A stretch of DNA of 47,856 nt from Brevinematales bacterium (GTDB lineage Bacteria > Spirochaetota > Brevinematia > Brevinematales > GWF1-51-8), in contig JAGVBZ010000022.1 of assembly GCA_020059465.1 (NCBI GenBank), positions 1-47,856 on the forward strand. Direction: 5' to 3'. Position numbers and translations under genes: made by a program. Below the pieces are notes generated by a model. That model did not search any database and was not told where the DNA came from. It saw only the letters and a program-made list of their open reading frames with translations. Shown piece after piece: positions 7,959 to 19,000 of the stretch; position 1 is the stretch's first letter, and each line of letters starts with the position of its first letter.

Positions 7959-8726
7959 ATGCATAATCTTAAACTAATCGGAAAAATATTCATGATTCTC
8001 ACAGTTAGTATGGGAATACTCTATGCGGACGAATTAAAGAACATTACTGCAAACGACATGGCAAAGCAGCGGAATACATTGGAAGGTACGCTGGATTTAA
8101 TAAAAACCCTTCAGACCAAATATAAGGCCGATCCCAATTCCTACGATACAGCATGGCAATATGCCGCTATTTGTTACTTCTACGGAGATTACTACCTCAA
8201 AGAAAACGATAAAGAAACGAAGAAGAAATATTTCACCCTATGCAAGGATGCGGCCGAGAAAGCGGTCAAACTCAATCCCAAGGGGATTGACGGGCACTAC
8301 TGGCTCGGCATAGGACTGGGAATGTGGTCTGACGCGAACGGAATATTGGACAGCTTGTTCTTCGCAGACGATGTTGCCGAAGAAATGACAAAAGTGATCC
8401 AGATGGACCCAAGCTATTTCCGCGGTACCCCTTGGATGGTTCGCGCCTCGGTGTATGCGTTTGCTCCCGGATGGCCTTTGAGTGTCGGCGACACCGAAAA
8501 AGCATATGCCGATGTAAAGATGGCGTTTAAATACGGCAGCGATTATCGGGTTATCTATGTGCTTTATTGCAGAATACTGATACACAATTCAAAATGGAAA
8601 GAGGCGATGAATATTATAAACAAGGGTATGGCGCTCCCCTATGATAAGAATATCCCCGTCGAAGAGGACGCGGCTATCGCTAAGCTAAAGGAATATAAAA
8701 TAAAGGTAGAAAAAGAATTGAAATAA
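7959..8726 (+). CDS. exported TPR-like protein, TatT-like
   Basis: The 255-residue product has an N-terminal signal peptide (hydrophobic to about residue 22, then YADE) and a TPR-like helical body. Features include AAEKAVKLNPKGIDGHYWLG (about residues 87-106), a WSDANG loop, MDPSYFRGTPW, and then FAPGWPLSVGDTEKAYADVK followed by another TPR. The PGWPLSVGD..KA loop between TPRs is typical of periplasmic TatT-type proteins that accompany TRAP-like transporters in spirochaetes. No transporter gene is adjacent, so this is a fold-level call. GGAGG precedes the ATG, and the gene appears to have its own promoter. Confidence 0.75.
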   Translation: MHNLKLIGKIFMILTVSMGILYADELKNITANDMAKQRNTLEGTLDLIKTLQTKYKADPNSYDTAWQYAAICYFYGDYYLKENDKETKKKYFTLCKDAAEKAVKLNPKGIDGHYWLGIGLGMWSDANGILDSLFFADDVAEEMTKVIQMDPSYFRGTPWMVRASVYAFAPGWPLSVGDTEKAYADVKMAFKYGSDYRVIYVLYCRILIHNSKWKEAMNIINKGMALPYDKNIPVEEDAAIAKLKEYKIKVEKELK

Positions 8727-8738
8727 ATTTCCTCTTTC

Positions 8739-8767
8739 TTGCATAATCGGTTGTTTATTGCTACAAT
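8739..8767 (+). promoter_or_regulatory. putative sigma-70 promoter of the FlgM-like gene
   Basis: TTGCAT at 8739-8744 and TACAAT at 8762-8767 are separated by 17 bases. The -10 box is five of six; the -35 is weak. Confidence 0.35.
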
Positions 8768-8801
8768 ATTGGCGGGAGGAAATAATTAGGGTACAGGGTT
8801 T

Positions 8802-8957
8802 GTGGAAAAAAATAACAAAAACAGCGACCTAACGGAAGAAAAAATCCGTTTACTGCGTGAGCGTTTGACGGATCAGGATTATATAAATGGCGCTATCGAA
8901 AAGATAGCCGAGGATGTGAGTTCGGTAATTGTCCGTGAATCGAAAACCCAAAAATAA
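8802..8957 (+). CDS. 51-residue protein, possible FlgM-type anti-sigma-28 factor
   Basis: This short gene starts at GTG 8802 and stops with TAA at 8955-8957. The product is charged and helical. The segment EEKIRLLRERLTDQDY, followed by IEKIAEDV, resembles the C-terminal sigma-binding helices of FlgM (pattern ..V..L...I..G.Y..D..KIA..L), with one extra residue between the tyrosine and the IA pair. FlgM holds sigma-28 inactive until the flagellar hook is finished. FliS elsewhere in the window shows the organism makes flagella, so an anti-sigma factor is plausible. The ribosome site is weak (AGGG three bases from the GTG; a GGGAGG lies farther up). Reading as a gene is fairly likely; the FlgM call is tentative. 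Confidence 0.5.
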   Translation: MEKNNKNSDLTEEKIRLLRERLTDQDYINGAIEKIAEDVSSVIVRESKTQK

Positions 8958-8977
8958 ACCTTCTTGTATTCTTTCAA

Positions 8978-9004
8978 TCAACTAAACCTTATTTTTTCCG
9001 ATAA
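8978..9004 (+). promoter_or_regulatory. sigma-28-like promoter before the MscS-type gene
   Basis: TCAA at 8978-8981, 15 bases, then TCCGATAA at 8997-9004. The -10 contains an exact CCGATAA and the spacing fits the sigma-28 consensus TAAA-N15-GCCGATAA, but the -35 is only three of four. Confidence 0.3.
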
Positions 9005-9038
9005 TAAATATGTGTATCGCTATTAGGGGGCTAATGCG

Positions 9039-10109
9039 GTGGGGGAATTTTTTCAGGATTTTTCAATCTTTATGTACAAGCTTGATCTTCTGAACAATCC
9101 ATATTTTCAGTTCTTTTTAGTGATCGTTGTTGCCCTAATCGCAAGCAAAGTACTCGAGACTACCGTCTCTAAAAAGAAGGATGAAACCTACCCCCAGAAC
9201 CCTGTATTCAGGGAACTGGTCGGCGGGTATCTCACAAGAAACCTTTTGATAATATGGTTTTTGATCGGTCTCCTATTCGCTTTCGATCTGCTGCAGCTTG
9301 ATATTCGTTGGATGAACTCGGTTCAATCGGTTATCATCACATCGATACTCACGATTTGTTTCTTCCTCGCTAAGAAGCTCATCAAATCGATATCGATCAC
9401 CCTGCATGACAGTAAATCGAAGACCGCGAAGAAACTATTCCAGAATGAAAACATTATCAATCTATTCAAGCGGTTTTTAGAGGTGACCCTGTTTATACTT
9501 TTCGCGACTTTAATACTAGGAAGCTGGGGAATTCAGGTCGCGCCCATCCTTGCCGGTTTGGGAATTGTAGGTATCGCGGTAGGTTTCGCGGTGCAGGATT
9601 CGTTAGGCCATATTTTCGGTGGCATCTCTGTAATCCTTGATAATACCTACAGCGAGGGAGATTTTGTCGAACTGGAGAACGGAAATATCGGGACAATCTA
9701 CTCAATCGGGTACAGAAGTTCGAAGATTCTGACATTGAACAACGAGATCATCATTGTCCCCAACGGGCAATTCGCAAAAATGATGGTAAAAAATCTGTCT
9801 CGCCCTACCCGTTTATACCGTCTCAATTTAATAATAAATGTAGCCTACGGCAGCGATCCCGAGCATGTAAAAAGCGTTATATTGGAAACTGTCAAGAAAA
9901 TCGATGACGTGCTTTCCGAACCGCCGACTTTCGTGTATTTCGAAAAGATGGACAATTTTTCAATTAATTTCAGGCTTATCGTCTCAATCCAAAACCCGTT
10001 GGCGCGTCTGATTATGACGGATAAAATTCTTATCAGTCTTACCAAGGCGTTCAAACGGGAGAAAATCAAGATACCGTTCCCGACCACTACAGTTCTGTTA
10101 GAAAAATAA
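9039..10109 (+). CDS. MscS-family mechanosensitive channel
   Basis: The product is a small-conductance mechanosensitive channel of the inner membrane, which opens under tension to release solutes on osmotic downshock. The 356-residue protein has four hydrophobic segments near residues 15-37, 65-90, 95-115 and 148-170. The pore helix and beta domain signature follows: GLGIVGIAVGFAVQDSLGHI, then D.TYSEGDFVE, then VPNGQFAK.MVKNLSR. The rest matches the MscS cytoplasmic alpha-beta cage. The start is a GTG at 9039 with AGGGGG eight bases upstream. The next gene starts 16 bases after the stop. Confidence 0.9.
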   Translation: MGEFFQDFSIFMYKLDLLNNPYFQFFLVIVVALIASKVLETTVSKKKDETYPQNPVFRELVGGYLTRNLLIIWFLIGLLFAFDLLQLDIRWMNSVQSVIITSILTICFFLAKKLIKSISITLHDSKSKTAKKLFQNENIINLFKRFLEVTLFILFATLILGSWGIQVAPILAGLGIVGIAVGFAVQDSLGHIFGGISVILDNTYSEGDFVELENGNIGTIYSIGYRSSKILTLNNEIIIVPNGQFAKMMVKNLSRPTRLYRLNLIINVAYGSDPEHVKSVILETVKKIDDVLSEPPTFVYFEKMDNFSINFRLIVSIQNPLARLIMTDKILISLTKAFKREKIKIPFPTTTVLLEK

Positions 10110-10125
10110 AAGGGGATACAAATCT

Positions 10126-12213
10126 ATGCGTAAACTTTGGACCAAGCAGGTAATCATTAATCTTGCAATCGTTATTTCTGTTTTTATCGGTTTCGTTCTA
10201 TTAGATATCAATCTCAGTAAAGCGAGCACAACGCCGGTATCGGAAACTAATCTTCTTCCGGATTCTGTTCAGCCGGTTCCCGGATCGCCGGAGTATAATT
10301 ATAAAAATATTCCGCCCTTCGACTGGAATCCCAAGTACTATATCGATTACAATGTGCTGAATAATCAGACTAATTTCGAGAACGTGAGGGTGAATTCCAA
10401 CGAGACCAAGTCGCTTGCATTTTATTCTTACCGGAAGGCATACTACCGTTTCGAGGTCGAAAAGTTTATCTTAAAGGGAAAGGTCGATATCAAGCGTGTC
10501 TATGTAGTAGTGTACAAAGACGGCCAGATTGTTAAACCGTTTTTAGCCGCGCCCGAACTGCGTTTTTGGAAAGAAGGGAATGAAATGGCCGCTTACTGGT
10601 TTGCCGACTGGAAAACTCCTACGGGAAAATACGAGGCCGTCCTGCATTACGACGGGAAACCCGTACTGACTAAAGAATTTCAGGTCATCAGCCGCCCTCC
10701 TTATAAATTTAACCGGACGATGAATTTCCTGACACTTGAGTCGAATATCCCTATTTATAAATCCACTAAGTTTAACCATCTCAACGAAAAGGTTAATTTT
10801 AAGGAACTTGTGCTTGACTGGATGAACTACGGCGATCTTGACGGATTCCTGATCCTTTCCGGGGAAACTGCGGGTTTCGCAAACAGCGGGGTTACTCCGG
10901 AAAAACCGTGGGAAAAATCGCCCCTTCTCAACCTGAAGGAATTCGGGACAGCCGTGCACAACGACGGCAAACTGGTCGGGGCATATATCATGTGTTTTTA
11001 CACCCCGCAGGACGGGTTTAAGAAAGCCGGGTACGCCCCCGCGAAGGGAGTTACCTATGGCGCTAACGGTCAACTGATAGTACGGACATGGAAATTTACC
11101 TCTTTTAAGGACCCTAAGCGGTATGCAGATATTGTCGAACTTGCACGAAGTTTCAATTCCCTCCCTTATGTCGATATGATCGGTTTCGATTTTATCCGTT
11201 TTGGTGAAAACGTGGGATACGAAAACGCCGATGATTTTGTCAGGAAGATGAATATTCCCGTTCCGGAGGCTTGGGTTTATATGACCGAAGACCAGCAGGT
11301 ATTATGGCTGGGGGGAATGCTGAAAAAGAAAGGGAATATCAAAAAACAATGGAATCTTTATATTGCTCATAAAACCGCAGAATTTATTTATAAAGTCCGT
11401 ATCGAGGCAAAACTTACCAAACCGATATGGGCGTTTACGCTCGGATGGGAGCACGGTGTAGAGCATGGACAGGATCCCGCGCTGATGATGGACGCCGGTT
11501 TGATCGCGGATTTCCCTATGCTGTACGAGGCCACTCCCGATCAGTTTGCCGGGCTTACCGTTAGCTGGAAGGAATACCTGAAGAAAGAGATGCTGAATTA
11601 TATTCCGGGAAACCAGATCGACGCTGTGCTGATGAAATCGCTGAAAGGACTTAACCCCGTCGAGGAATATTACTACCGCCTTTCAACGGCCGTCGACTTC
11701 GCGGCCTATCAGTCGAAGGGGGTTTTTATTCACGATATTGCGCGAGCATTCTGGGGAAGGAAGGGCGGATACTCCTATCACGAATGGCTGAACGCCGGAT
11801 TGTCTGCGGCGAGCTATCTGAGATGGAAAAAAGATGAAATCCCGTTCATGATTACCGTCGATAAGAAAGATTTTCCCGGCGCTAAGAGTGCGGGCACTAT
11901 TTCTGTTCCTATCACAGTCCACTTTAAGCCGTCCAAAATGAACCAAATTATCGGAAAAAAGTTTTTACTTGGCGGGGCGGGAATTTCTTTTACTCAAAAA
12001 TTTGACATTACTTCTAAAACCAATGTAACATTATATATCAAAATTAATCCTAATCAATCAGGAGCATATTATTTCGCGGTAAAGGGTATGATTCAGGGGT
12101 ATCCTTCCTTCTTCACATTCCGGTATCTCAATTTTAACTCAGTTCCAGCGGCTCCGGCGCAAGTCGCCGTATCGAAACCGGATAATAAAACCGCGCCTAA
12201 GCAAAAGAAATAA
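10126..12213 (+). CDS. large membrane-anchored protein with a probable TIM-barrel, glycoside-hydrolase-like
   Basis: The 695-residue product has one N-terminal membrane segment (about residues 9-28) and an exported body. Residues 30-210 look beta-rich. Residues 215-560 resemble a TIM-barrel of the putative glycoside-hydrolase type, with YGDLDGFLILSGE, LVGAYIMCFYTP, VDMIGFDFIRFG and WAFTLGWEHG as candidate strand ends carrying acidic residues. Residues 590-680 look like an Ig-type beta domain. The carboxylates in DMIGFDFIRFGE would be catalytic candidates if the assignment holds. I cannot name a substrate; it could be cell-wall or exopolysaccharide. It follows the MscS gene by 16 bases with AGGGG upstream, which suggests an envelope-stress operon. 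Confidence 0.65.
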   Translation: MRKLWTKQVIINLAIVISVFIGFVLLDINLSKASTTPVSETNLLPDSVQPVPGSPEYNYKNIPPFDWNPKYYIDYNVLNNQTNFENVRVNSNETKSLAFYSYRKAYYRFEVEKFILKGKVDIKRVYVVVYKDGQIVKPFLAAPELRFWKEGNEMAAYWFADWKTPTGKYEAVLHYDGKPVLTKEFQVISRPPYKFNRTMNFLTLESNIPIYKSTKFNHLNEKVNFKELVLDWMNYGDLDGFLILSGETAGFANSGVTPEKPWEKSPLLNLKEFGTAVHNDGKLVGAYIMCFYTPQDGFKKAGYAPAKGVTYGANGQLIVRTWKFTSFKDPKRYADIVELARSFNSLPYVDMIGFDFIRFGENVGYENADDFVRKMNIPVPEAWVYMTEDQQVLWLGGMLKKKGNIKKQWNLYIAHKTAEFIYKVRIEAKLTKPIWAFTLGWEHGVEHGQDPALMMDAGLIADFPMLYEATPDQFAGLTVSWKEYLKKEMLNYIPGNQIDAVLMKSLKGLNPVEEYYYRLSTAVDFAAYQSKGVFIHDIARAFWGRKGGYSYHEWLNAGLSAASYLRWKKDEIPFMITVDKKDFPGAKSAGTISVPITVHFKPSKMNQIIGKKFLLGGAGISFTQKFDITSKTNVTLYIKINPNQSGAYYFAVKGMIQGYPSFFTFRYLNFNSVPAAPAQVAVSKPDNKTAPKQKK

Positions 12214-12390
12214 CACATTGCCCGATTTAGGGATGGTTTTTAGCGATGCCGCTCGCCTATGATTCGCTATACTGGATGCGAAAGGGGAAATCTATCCAAA
12301 GGGAAACTTCTTACCCGATATTATTTTCATTATGGATGTTATATAAAAGACGGATGGATTCCGTGCTGAAATATCAAATAGGAGCTATTT

Positions 12391-14010
12391 ATGCCGGTGG
12401 GCAAAAGAAAAGTAAAACTAAAATCGGATTCTGATTCTCTAAACGGGAACGGGTATTCCGAAAATAATTCCGAAAACGGCGGTGACGCACCCAAGCTGTT
12501 CGAGGAAACCCAGGGTCATTATAACCCTCCGGCGGAAAAAAATTCTGTTTCCGATGATGATGAAATGGACGATATTCCAAAAAACAAACCCAATCCCGAA
12601 GACGATGTTTATGTCGGTACTCCCGAAGACGAGATCGCGCTTAGCTCTCAGAAGAAGCCGCATCGGCATGAGACCCATATCCCCGGCTTACCCTCCGAAG
12701 CGGAAGCGAAGGAGATTATCGAAAAAGTTTTTCCCGGCGATAATAAACTATCTATCAACGAGCTGAAAAAACTCTCCATCGTAGGATTATCGATTGTCGC
12801 AATGCACCTGAAGCTCGATAATTACGAATCGATGCATACACAGGAACTGATATACAGTATCCTCCGCAAACATGCCGATAACGGCGGCGTGATCTACGGC
12901 GGAGGTACATTGCAGGTACTCGAAAACGGTTTCGGCTTCCTGCGCTCACAGCGTTATAACTATCTTTCCAGTCCAGACGATATTTACGTCTCCCCGTCGC
13001 AGATTTCATTGTTCCGTCTGCGTACGGGCGATCATGTCGAGGGGCAGATTCGTCCCCCGAAGAAGACCGAGGAGGAAAAGTTTTTCGCTCTCCTGCGTAT
13101 CGAACTTATCAACGACCTTTCCACCGACGAATCCCGAAAACGAACACTTTTCGATAACCTGACCCCCTTGTTCCCCGACGAGGCGATAAAACTTGAGTCC
13201 GAACCTGAAGAAGTCGCTATGCGGATGATGGACTTGTTTACCCCGATCGGACTCGGTCAACGCGGCCTGATCGTTTCGCCTCCGAAGGCCGGTAAAACAG
13301 TGCTCCTGAAAAAGATAGCAAACAGTATTACCCGCAATATGCCCGATGTCAAGCTGATTATCTTTCTTGTGGATGAGCGTCCCGAGGAAGTCACCGATAT
13401 GCAGCGTTCTGTGAAGGCCGAAGTCGTCAGTTCGACATTCGACGAACCGGCGGTCAAGCATGTCGCTGTCGCCAATATGGTGCATGAGAAGGCTAAACGT
13501 CTGGTAGAATGCGGATACGACGTCGTTATCCTGCTCGATTCGATCACCCGTCTTGCCCGCGCATATAATACCTGCGAACCCCCCAGCGGACGTGTTCTCT
13601 CCGGCGGGCTGGACGCCAACGCACTCCATAAGCCGAAAAAGTTTTTCGGCGCAGCGCGTAATATTGAAGAAGGCGGAAGCCTCACGATCATCGCGACAGC
13701 TCTTATCGACACGGGAAGCAAGATGGATGAAGTGATCTACGAGGAATTTAAAGGTACGGGTAATATGGAAATTCATCTCGACCGCAACCTTTCGAATATC
13801 CGTGTCTATCCCGCGCTCGACCTGAAGCTTTCCGGCACCCGCCGCGAGGATCTCCTCCAGTCGGTAGAAGTGCTCGAAAAGGCGCGTATGCTCCGCAGGA
13901 TATTCGCGGATATGTCCAACGAGGAAGTGATCGGGAAGCTCAAACAGGCGCTTACCAAGACCGCGACCAACCAGGAATTCCTGAGCAACATGCAATATTT
14001 TGCAAAATAG
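12391..14010 (+). CDS. rho: transcription termination factor Rho
   Basis: Rho is the hexameric RNA-dependent ATPase that terminates transcripts at unstructured C-rich sites. The 539-residue protein carries an acidic N-terminal extension (about residues 1-110), a Rho_N region ([16 protein letters not shown]), a cold-shock-like RNA-binding domain ([25 protein letters not shown]) and the ATPase core. Walker A is [12 protein letters not shown] near residue 295, and Walker B is [16 protein letters not shown] near residue 380. [20 protein letters not shown] and the R-loop follow. AGGAG lies six bases before the ATG. The N-terminal insertion is longer than in E. coli Rho (419 residues), as in several other phyla. 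maa follows after 17 bases. Confidence 0.96.
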   Translation: MPVGKRKVKLKSDSDSLNGNGYSENNSENGGDAPKLFEETQGHYNPPAEKNSVSDDDEMDDIPKNKPNPEDDVYVGTPEDEIALSSQKKPHRHETHIPGLPSEAEAKEIIEKVFPGDNKLSINELKKLSIVGLSIVAMHLKLDNYESMHTQELIYSILRKHADNGGVIYGGGTLQVLENGFGFLRSQRYNYLSSPDDIYVSPSQISLFRLRTGDHVEGQIRPPKKTEEEKFFALLRIELINDLSTDESRKRTLFDNLTPLFPDEAIKLESEPEEVAMRMMDLFTPIGLGQRGLIVSPPKAGKTVLLKKIANSITRNMPDVKLIIFLVDERPEEVTDMQRSVKAEVVSSTFDEPAVKHVAVANMVHEKAKRLVECGYDVVILLDSITRLARAYNTCEPPSGRVLSGGLDANALHKPKKFFGAARNIEEGGSLTIIATALIDTGSKMDEVIYEEFKGTGNMEIHLDRNLSNIRVYPALDLKLSGTRREDLLQSVEVLEKARMLRRIFADMSNEEVIGKLKQALTKTATNQEFLSNMQYFAK

Positions 14011-14027
14011 TTTATTTCAAAACACTT

Positions 14028-14588
14028 ATGATGACAGAGAAAGAAAAGATGCTGGCGGGCGAGTTCTATAATGCCTCCGACCCCGGCTTGACGAGCGAAC
14101 GGTTGTCAGCACGACGATTGATGCATATTTTCAACTTATCCAGTCCCGACGAATCGCAAAAACACCGCGATATTCTTCGCCGAATCCTCGGCAGTATTGG
14201 GGACAATTTTAAAATCGAACCGCCCTTATCCTGCGATTACGGATACAACATTCATATCGGGGATTACTTTTACGCGAATTATAACTGCGTCATCCTCGAC
14301 GTCTGCCGTGTCGATATCGGGAATCATGTCCTATTCGGGCCGGGAGTGCAGATATATACCGCCGCGCATCCGCTCGATCCCGCTGTACGCCTATCCGGTG
14401 CGGAGTTCGGCAAACCCGTAAAAATCGGCGATAATGTATGGCTCGGCGGGGGAGTCATCGTTCTGCCCGGTGTCACTATCGGGAAAAACTCAGTTATCGG
14501 CGCGGGAAGCGTAGTCGATAGGGACATCCCGGAAAATGTCGTCGCTGCGGGAAACAGGTGCCGGGTGATAGGAAGTATAGGAGATTAA
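14028..14588 (+). CDS. maa: maltose O-acetyltransferase-type hexapeptide acetyltransferase
   Basis: The enzyme transfers acetyl from acetyl-CoA to a sugar hydroxyl. The 186-residue protein starts EKEKMLAGEFYNASDP like Maa. It then forms a left-handed beta-helix of hexapeptide repeats, with CDYGYNIHIGDYFYANYNCVI, HPLDP...RLSGAEFGKPVKIGDNVWLGGG and the catalytic His of YTAAHPLD. Length and motifs match Maa/LacA; substrate specificity cannot be read from sequence. It lies 17 bases after rho. Its TAA overlaps the oppositely oriented gltD stop in a shared TTAA. An ATG at 14031 is also possible. Confidence 0.87.
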   Translation: MMTEKEKMLAGEFYNASDPGLTSERLSARRLMHIFNLSSPDESQKHRDILRRILGSIGDNFKIEPPLSCDYGYNIHIGDYFYANYNCVILDVCRVDIGNHVLFGPGVQIYTAAHPLDPAVRLSGAEFGKPVKIGDNVWLGGGVIVLPGVTIGKNSVIGAGSVVDRDIPENVVAAGNRCRVIGSIGD

Positions 14589-16030
14589 AACCCGCTTTTC
14601 GGAAGGCTGGTCTGTCCCATCAGCGCCAGATCGATCTCGCGTGCGCAGTCCCGTCCTTCCATAATCGCCCATACGACTAACGATTGCCCTCGGTGCATAT
14701 CTCCCGCCGCGTAGACCTTATCCACCGATGTTTTATAATCGACTCCCGTCATGACATTTCCCCGCTTGTCGTACTCGACCCCAAGCGCGTCGAGAAGCCC
14801 GTTATGCACCGGGCTGAGGAATCCCATCGCAAGCACAACGATATCCGCATCGATGGTAAACTCGCTGTCATTAAGCTCGGCCATTTTCGGAGGTTTTCCG
14901 GGCGTCATTTCCCAATGCACGCGCGCGCAGTGGAGTTTTTTTACGACGCCGTCGCCGGTAAATTTCTTGGTGGTAACCTGCCATTCGCGGTTGCCGCCTT
15001 CCTCGTGGCTGGACGTCGTTTTAAAGAGACGAGGGTAGTACGGCCACGGTTCATGAGACGGACGCTGCTCCGGCTGTCTCGGCAGGAGTTCGAGCTGGAT
15101 GACTTTAGACGCGCCGAGGCGGTGCGAGACCCCGATACAGTCGCTCCCGGTGTCTCCGCCCCCGATTACAACAACGGTCTTTCCTCTGACATCTATCATT
15201 TCGTTCTCAGGAATTTTATCACCCATAACCTGATGATTGTACTGGATAAGGTAATCCATGGCGAAGTAGATGCCCTTGAGATTGCGGCCTTCTATCGGGA
15301 GATCGCGGGGTTCGCGCGAACCGCCTGTAAGTGCGATCGCGTCGAACGAACCGAGAAGCTCTTTGACCTTCAGATCGACGCCGACATTGACCCCGGCTTT
15401 AATATCGATTCCCTCCGCCGCTAATATATTAATCCGGCGGTCGAGGATTCTTTTTTCAAGCTTAAAGTCGGGTATACCGTAGCGGAGGATTCCCCCAAGG
15501 CGGTCGTCCTTCTCGAACAAGGTTACCGAATGACCGGCCTTATTCAACTGATCCGCGCATGCGATACCAGCCGGGCCGCTTCCCACTACGGCGACTTTCT
15601 TTCCGGTACGTACGGCGGGAGGATTAGGCTTGATATATCCCGTGGCGAAACCCTTTTCGACTATGGAAAGTTCGTTCTCGCGGATAGTGACCGAATCGTC
15701 GTTGATCGCGAGTACGCATGAGTATTCGCACGGCGCAGGGCAGACACGTCCGGTGATTTCAGGGAGATTGTTTCGTGCATGAAGGAGATCGAGCGCCTGC
15801 TTCCACTTCCCGCGGAAGACAAGGTCGTTCCATTCAGGAATGATATTCCCAATCGGGCATCCCCAATGGCAGAAAGGCGTCCCGCAGTCCATACATCTCG
15901 ACGCCTGCTCGGTCGTCTGAGAATCGCCCCGCAGAGGCGTGACCTCGCTCGAATCGCTCAGCCGTTCGCCGACCGGTCTATATTCTGTATCCTTGCGGGA
16001 TACTTTTAAAAATCCCATAGTATCACCCAT
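14585..16030 (-). CDS. gltD: glutamate synthase small (beta) subunit
   Basis: GltD takes electrons from NADPH through FAD and passes them to GltB, which makes two glutamates from glutamine and 2-oxoglutarate. The 481-residue protein has N-terminal cysteines for iron-sulfur clusters ([17 protein letters not shown], then CPAPCEYSC), the FAD site [18 protein letters not shown], the NADPH site [15 protein letters not shown] and the final AAGDM flavin motif. The ATG at 16030 is preferred to 16018 because GGAGG (in gltB) lies six bases upstream. The start overlaps the gltB stop by eight bases, so the two are translationally coupled. Confidence 0.95.
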   Translation of the reverse strand: MGDTMGFLKVSRKDTEYRPVGERLSDSSEVTPLRGDSQTTEQASRCMDCGTPFCHWGCPIGNIIPEWNDLVFRGKWKQALDLLHARNNLPEITGRVCPAPCEYSCVLAINDDSVTIRENELSIVEKGFATGYIKPNPPAVRTGKKVAVVGSGPAGIACADQLNKAGHSVTLFEKDDRLGGILRYGIPDFKLEKRILDRRINILAAEGIDIKAGVNVGVDLKVKELLGSFDAIALTGGSREPRDLPIEGRNLKGIYFAMDYLIQYNHQVMGDKIPENEMIDVRGKTVVVIGGGDTGSDCIGVSHRLGASKVIQLELLPRQPEQRPSHEPWPYYPRLFKTTSSHEEGGNREWQVTTKKFTGDGVVKKLHCARVHWEMTPGKPPKMAELNDSEFTIDADIVVLAMGFLSPVHNGLLDALGVEYDKRGNVMTGVDYKTSVDKVYAAGDMHRGQSLVVWAIMEGRDCAREIDLALMGQTSLPKSGF

Positions 16031-19000
16031 CGAGCGCCTCCGCTAATCCAAGTTTTCTGGTCGTTTTTAACGCTTCCATCTTCACGCGTTTGTATTCAAT
16101 CGGCATGACTTTGATGAATTTTTTCAGTTCGTCCGTCAGGTTATCGAGGATATGCTTCGCCAGCGGACTGTTGGTATACTGGTAGTGGTTGCGTACCAGA
16201 CTGTTGATATTCTGCACATCCTCCTCGTCGAGTTCCTCGAGTTCCACCATTCCCATATTGCATTTACTCTTGAAGTCGCCGTTGATATCGCGGACATACG
16301 CGATACCGCCGGACATACCCGCCGCGAAATTCCGTCCGGTCGGGCCGAGGATTACCGCGATACCGCCGGTCATATATTCGCATCCATGGTCGCCTACTCC
16401 CTCTACGACTGCGAGAAGCCCGGAGTTGCGGATACAGAAACGTTCGCCCGCGCGGCCGCGAATATACGCCTCGCCGCGTACCGCGCCGTAAAACGACGTG
16501 TTCCCGATAATAATATTATCCTCGGCGACATAATCCGTATTCTTGTCGGGATATACAATAATCCTTCCCCCGAAAATCCCCTTGCCCACATAATCGTTCG
16601 TCATCCCTTCCACTTCGAATGTGATACCCTTGACAAGGAACGCGCCGAAGCTCTGTCCGGCGAAACCTTTAAACTTGATATGGATGGTCTCCTCCGGGAG
16701 ACAGCGTTCGCCGAATCGGCGGCAGACTTCCCCGGAGAGCATCGCGCCGACCGTTCGGTTCCTGTTCGAAATAGGCAGTTCCGCGCATATCGGTTTTTCC
16801 TCGAGTATCGCGGGCTGGCATATCTCTATCAGTTCGCGGTCGAGCACATTCCCGATCTTATGCACCTGATTCGTGGTCTTATACACACCCACCTCACGGG
16901 GCACATCCGGCCGGAAAAGTATCCGCGAGAAATCAATCTGACGGGTTTTATCGTCCAGTAATTCCTCGTTGACTTCCAGCATATCCGTCCGCCCGATCAT
17001 CTCGTTCAGCGTGCGGAAACCGAGTTCCGCCATAATCTCGCGCAATTCGTCCGCTACATAATTGAAATAATGCACCAGCCATTCGGGACGGCCTTTGAAA
17101 CGGTTTTGGAGTATTTCATTCTGGGTCGCCACACCGACCGAACAATTATTCAGGTGACAGTGCCTGAGCATAATGCATCCGAGGATAATCAGCGCGGCGG
17201 TACCGAACCCGTATTCTTCAGCTCCGAGCATGGCCGCGATTGCGACATCCCGCCCTGTACGTATCTGCCCGTCGGTCTGGAGGCGTACCCTGCTGCGGAT
17301 ATCGTTGAGTACCAGTGTCTGATGGGTCTCGGATATACCGAGTTCCCACGGCAGTCCGGCGTGCTTGATCGAGCTTACCGGCGACGCGCCAGTGCCTCCG
17401 TCCCCTCCGGATATCAGTATCATATCGGCATGACCTTTAGCGACACCCGCCGCGATAGTTCCTACCCCGACCTCTGATACCAGCTTTACGCTGATACGAG
17501 CTTTCGGGTTAGTACTTTTCAGGTCGAATATTAACTGCGCGAGGTCTTCGATCGAGTAGATATCGTGATGAGGCGGCGGTGAGATCAAAGTCACTCCCGG
17601 TGTGGTATAACGGGTCTTAGCGATCACCGCGCTGACCTTGTGCCCCGGAAGCTGTCCGCCCTCGCCGGGTTTCGCGCCCTGAGCAATCTTTATCTGCAAT
17701 TCTTCGGCGTTGATAAGATAGTTTGTGGTCACGCCGAAACGTCCCGATGCGACCTGCTTAATCTTCGAGCATCGCGAATCGCCGTTGGGGATAGGCGCAA
17801 ACCGTTCAGGGTCTTCTCCGCCCTCGCCCGTATTCGACATCCCTCCGATACGGTTCAGCGCGATCGCCATCGTCTCATGCGCGCCCCGGCTGATAGAGCC
17901 GAAACTCATCGCGCCCGTAACAAACCGTTTGAATATTTCCTCTTTCGGTTCTACTTCGTCGAGCGATATTTTTTTCCCTTTCTTAAATTTCAGCAAGCCC
18001 CGGAGGGTCGTCGGCTGATCGATCTGGTTATTGACATGCCCGGCGAAATCCCGGTACTTGCTCTGGTCGCCCGAACGTACGGCATCCTGCAGAAGCGCGA
18101 TAGTGACCGGGTTCCAAAGGTGAAACTCGCCGTCTTTCCGCCACTGATACAGACCGCCCGCCGGGAGAAACTCAGTCCATAATCCCGGTGTTTTCGGAAA
18201 ACCTTTATCGTGAAGCTCCATCACAGCTTTCTGGATATTTTCAAACTTCACCCCTCCGATACGGGTCGCAGTGTGGGTGAAACAGCGGTCGACCACTTCG
18301 TGATGCACACCGAGCGCTTCGAATATCTGCGCGCCTTTATAACTCTGCAGGGTGGAAATTCCCATCTTTGACATTACTTTATAAATACCGTGATTGATAG
18401 CGTCGATATAATTCAACTGCCCTTTCTTCCATTCGATATTCAGCGAACCCTCGTCTATCATAAAACGCAGGAGGTCGTAGATCATGTACGGGTTAATAGC
18501 GTCCACACCGAACCCGAACAGCACGCAGAAATGATGGACTTCCCGGGGTTCCGCGCTCTCGAGGACAATCCCTATCCGGGTGCGAAGCGCTTTGCGGATC
18601 AGGTGCTGATGAACCGCGCCCACCGCAGCGAGGGCGGGAAGCGCCGCCTGTTCCTGATTGACACCGCGGTCGCTCAGGATGACAAAGGTATATCCTTCCT
18701 CGATCGCCTTTTCCGATTCCTCGCATATCCTGTCAATCGTATTCATAAAAGCGTTAGAATCGTTCACATTGAATAGGAGCGAAACGGTCTTAGTTTTCAT
18801 CCCTTTCACGCTTATCGAACGGATTTTTTCAAGATCCTCGTTGGTCAGAACGGGCTCCTTGATATGCAGCCTGCGCGCCTGCTCCGGAGTTTGACCGAGT
18901 ATATTTCCCTCCGGGCCGGTTATCACCTGATAGCTCATCACCAGTTCTTCGCGTATCGGGTCGATAGGAGGGTTGGTAACCTGCGCGAATAACTGCTTGA

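Noticed and set aside
12246-12434. 62-residue plus-strand frame before rho
   Set aside because: It runs into the rho coding region out of frame and has no ribosome site.
13006-13995. 329-residue minus-strand reading frame inside rho
   Set aside because: Rho on the plus strand is complete and motif-rich; the antisense frame has no family features.
16152-16961. 269-residue plus-strand frame within gltB
   Set aside because: A shadow of gltB caused by codon bias; gltB is intact through this region.
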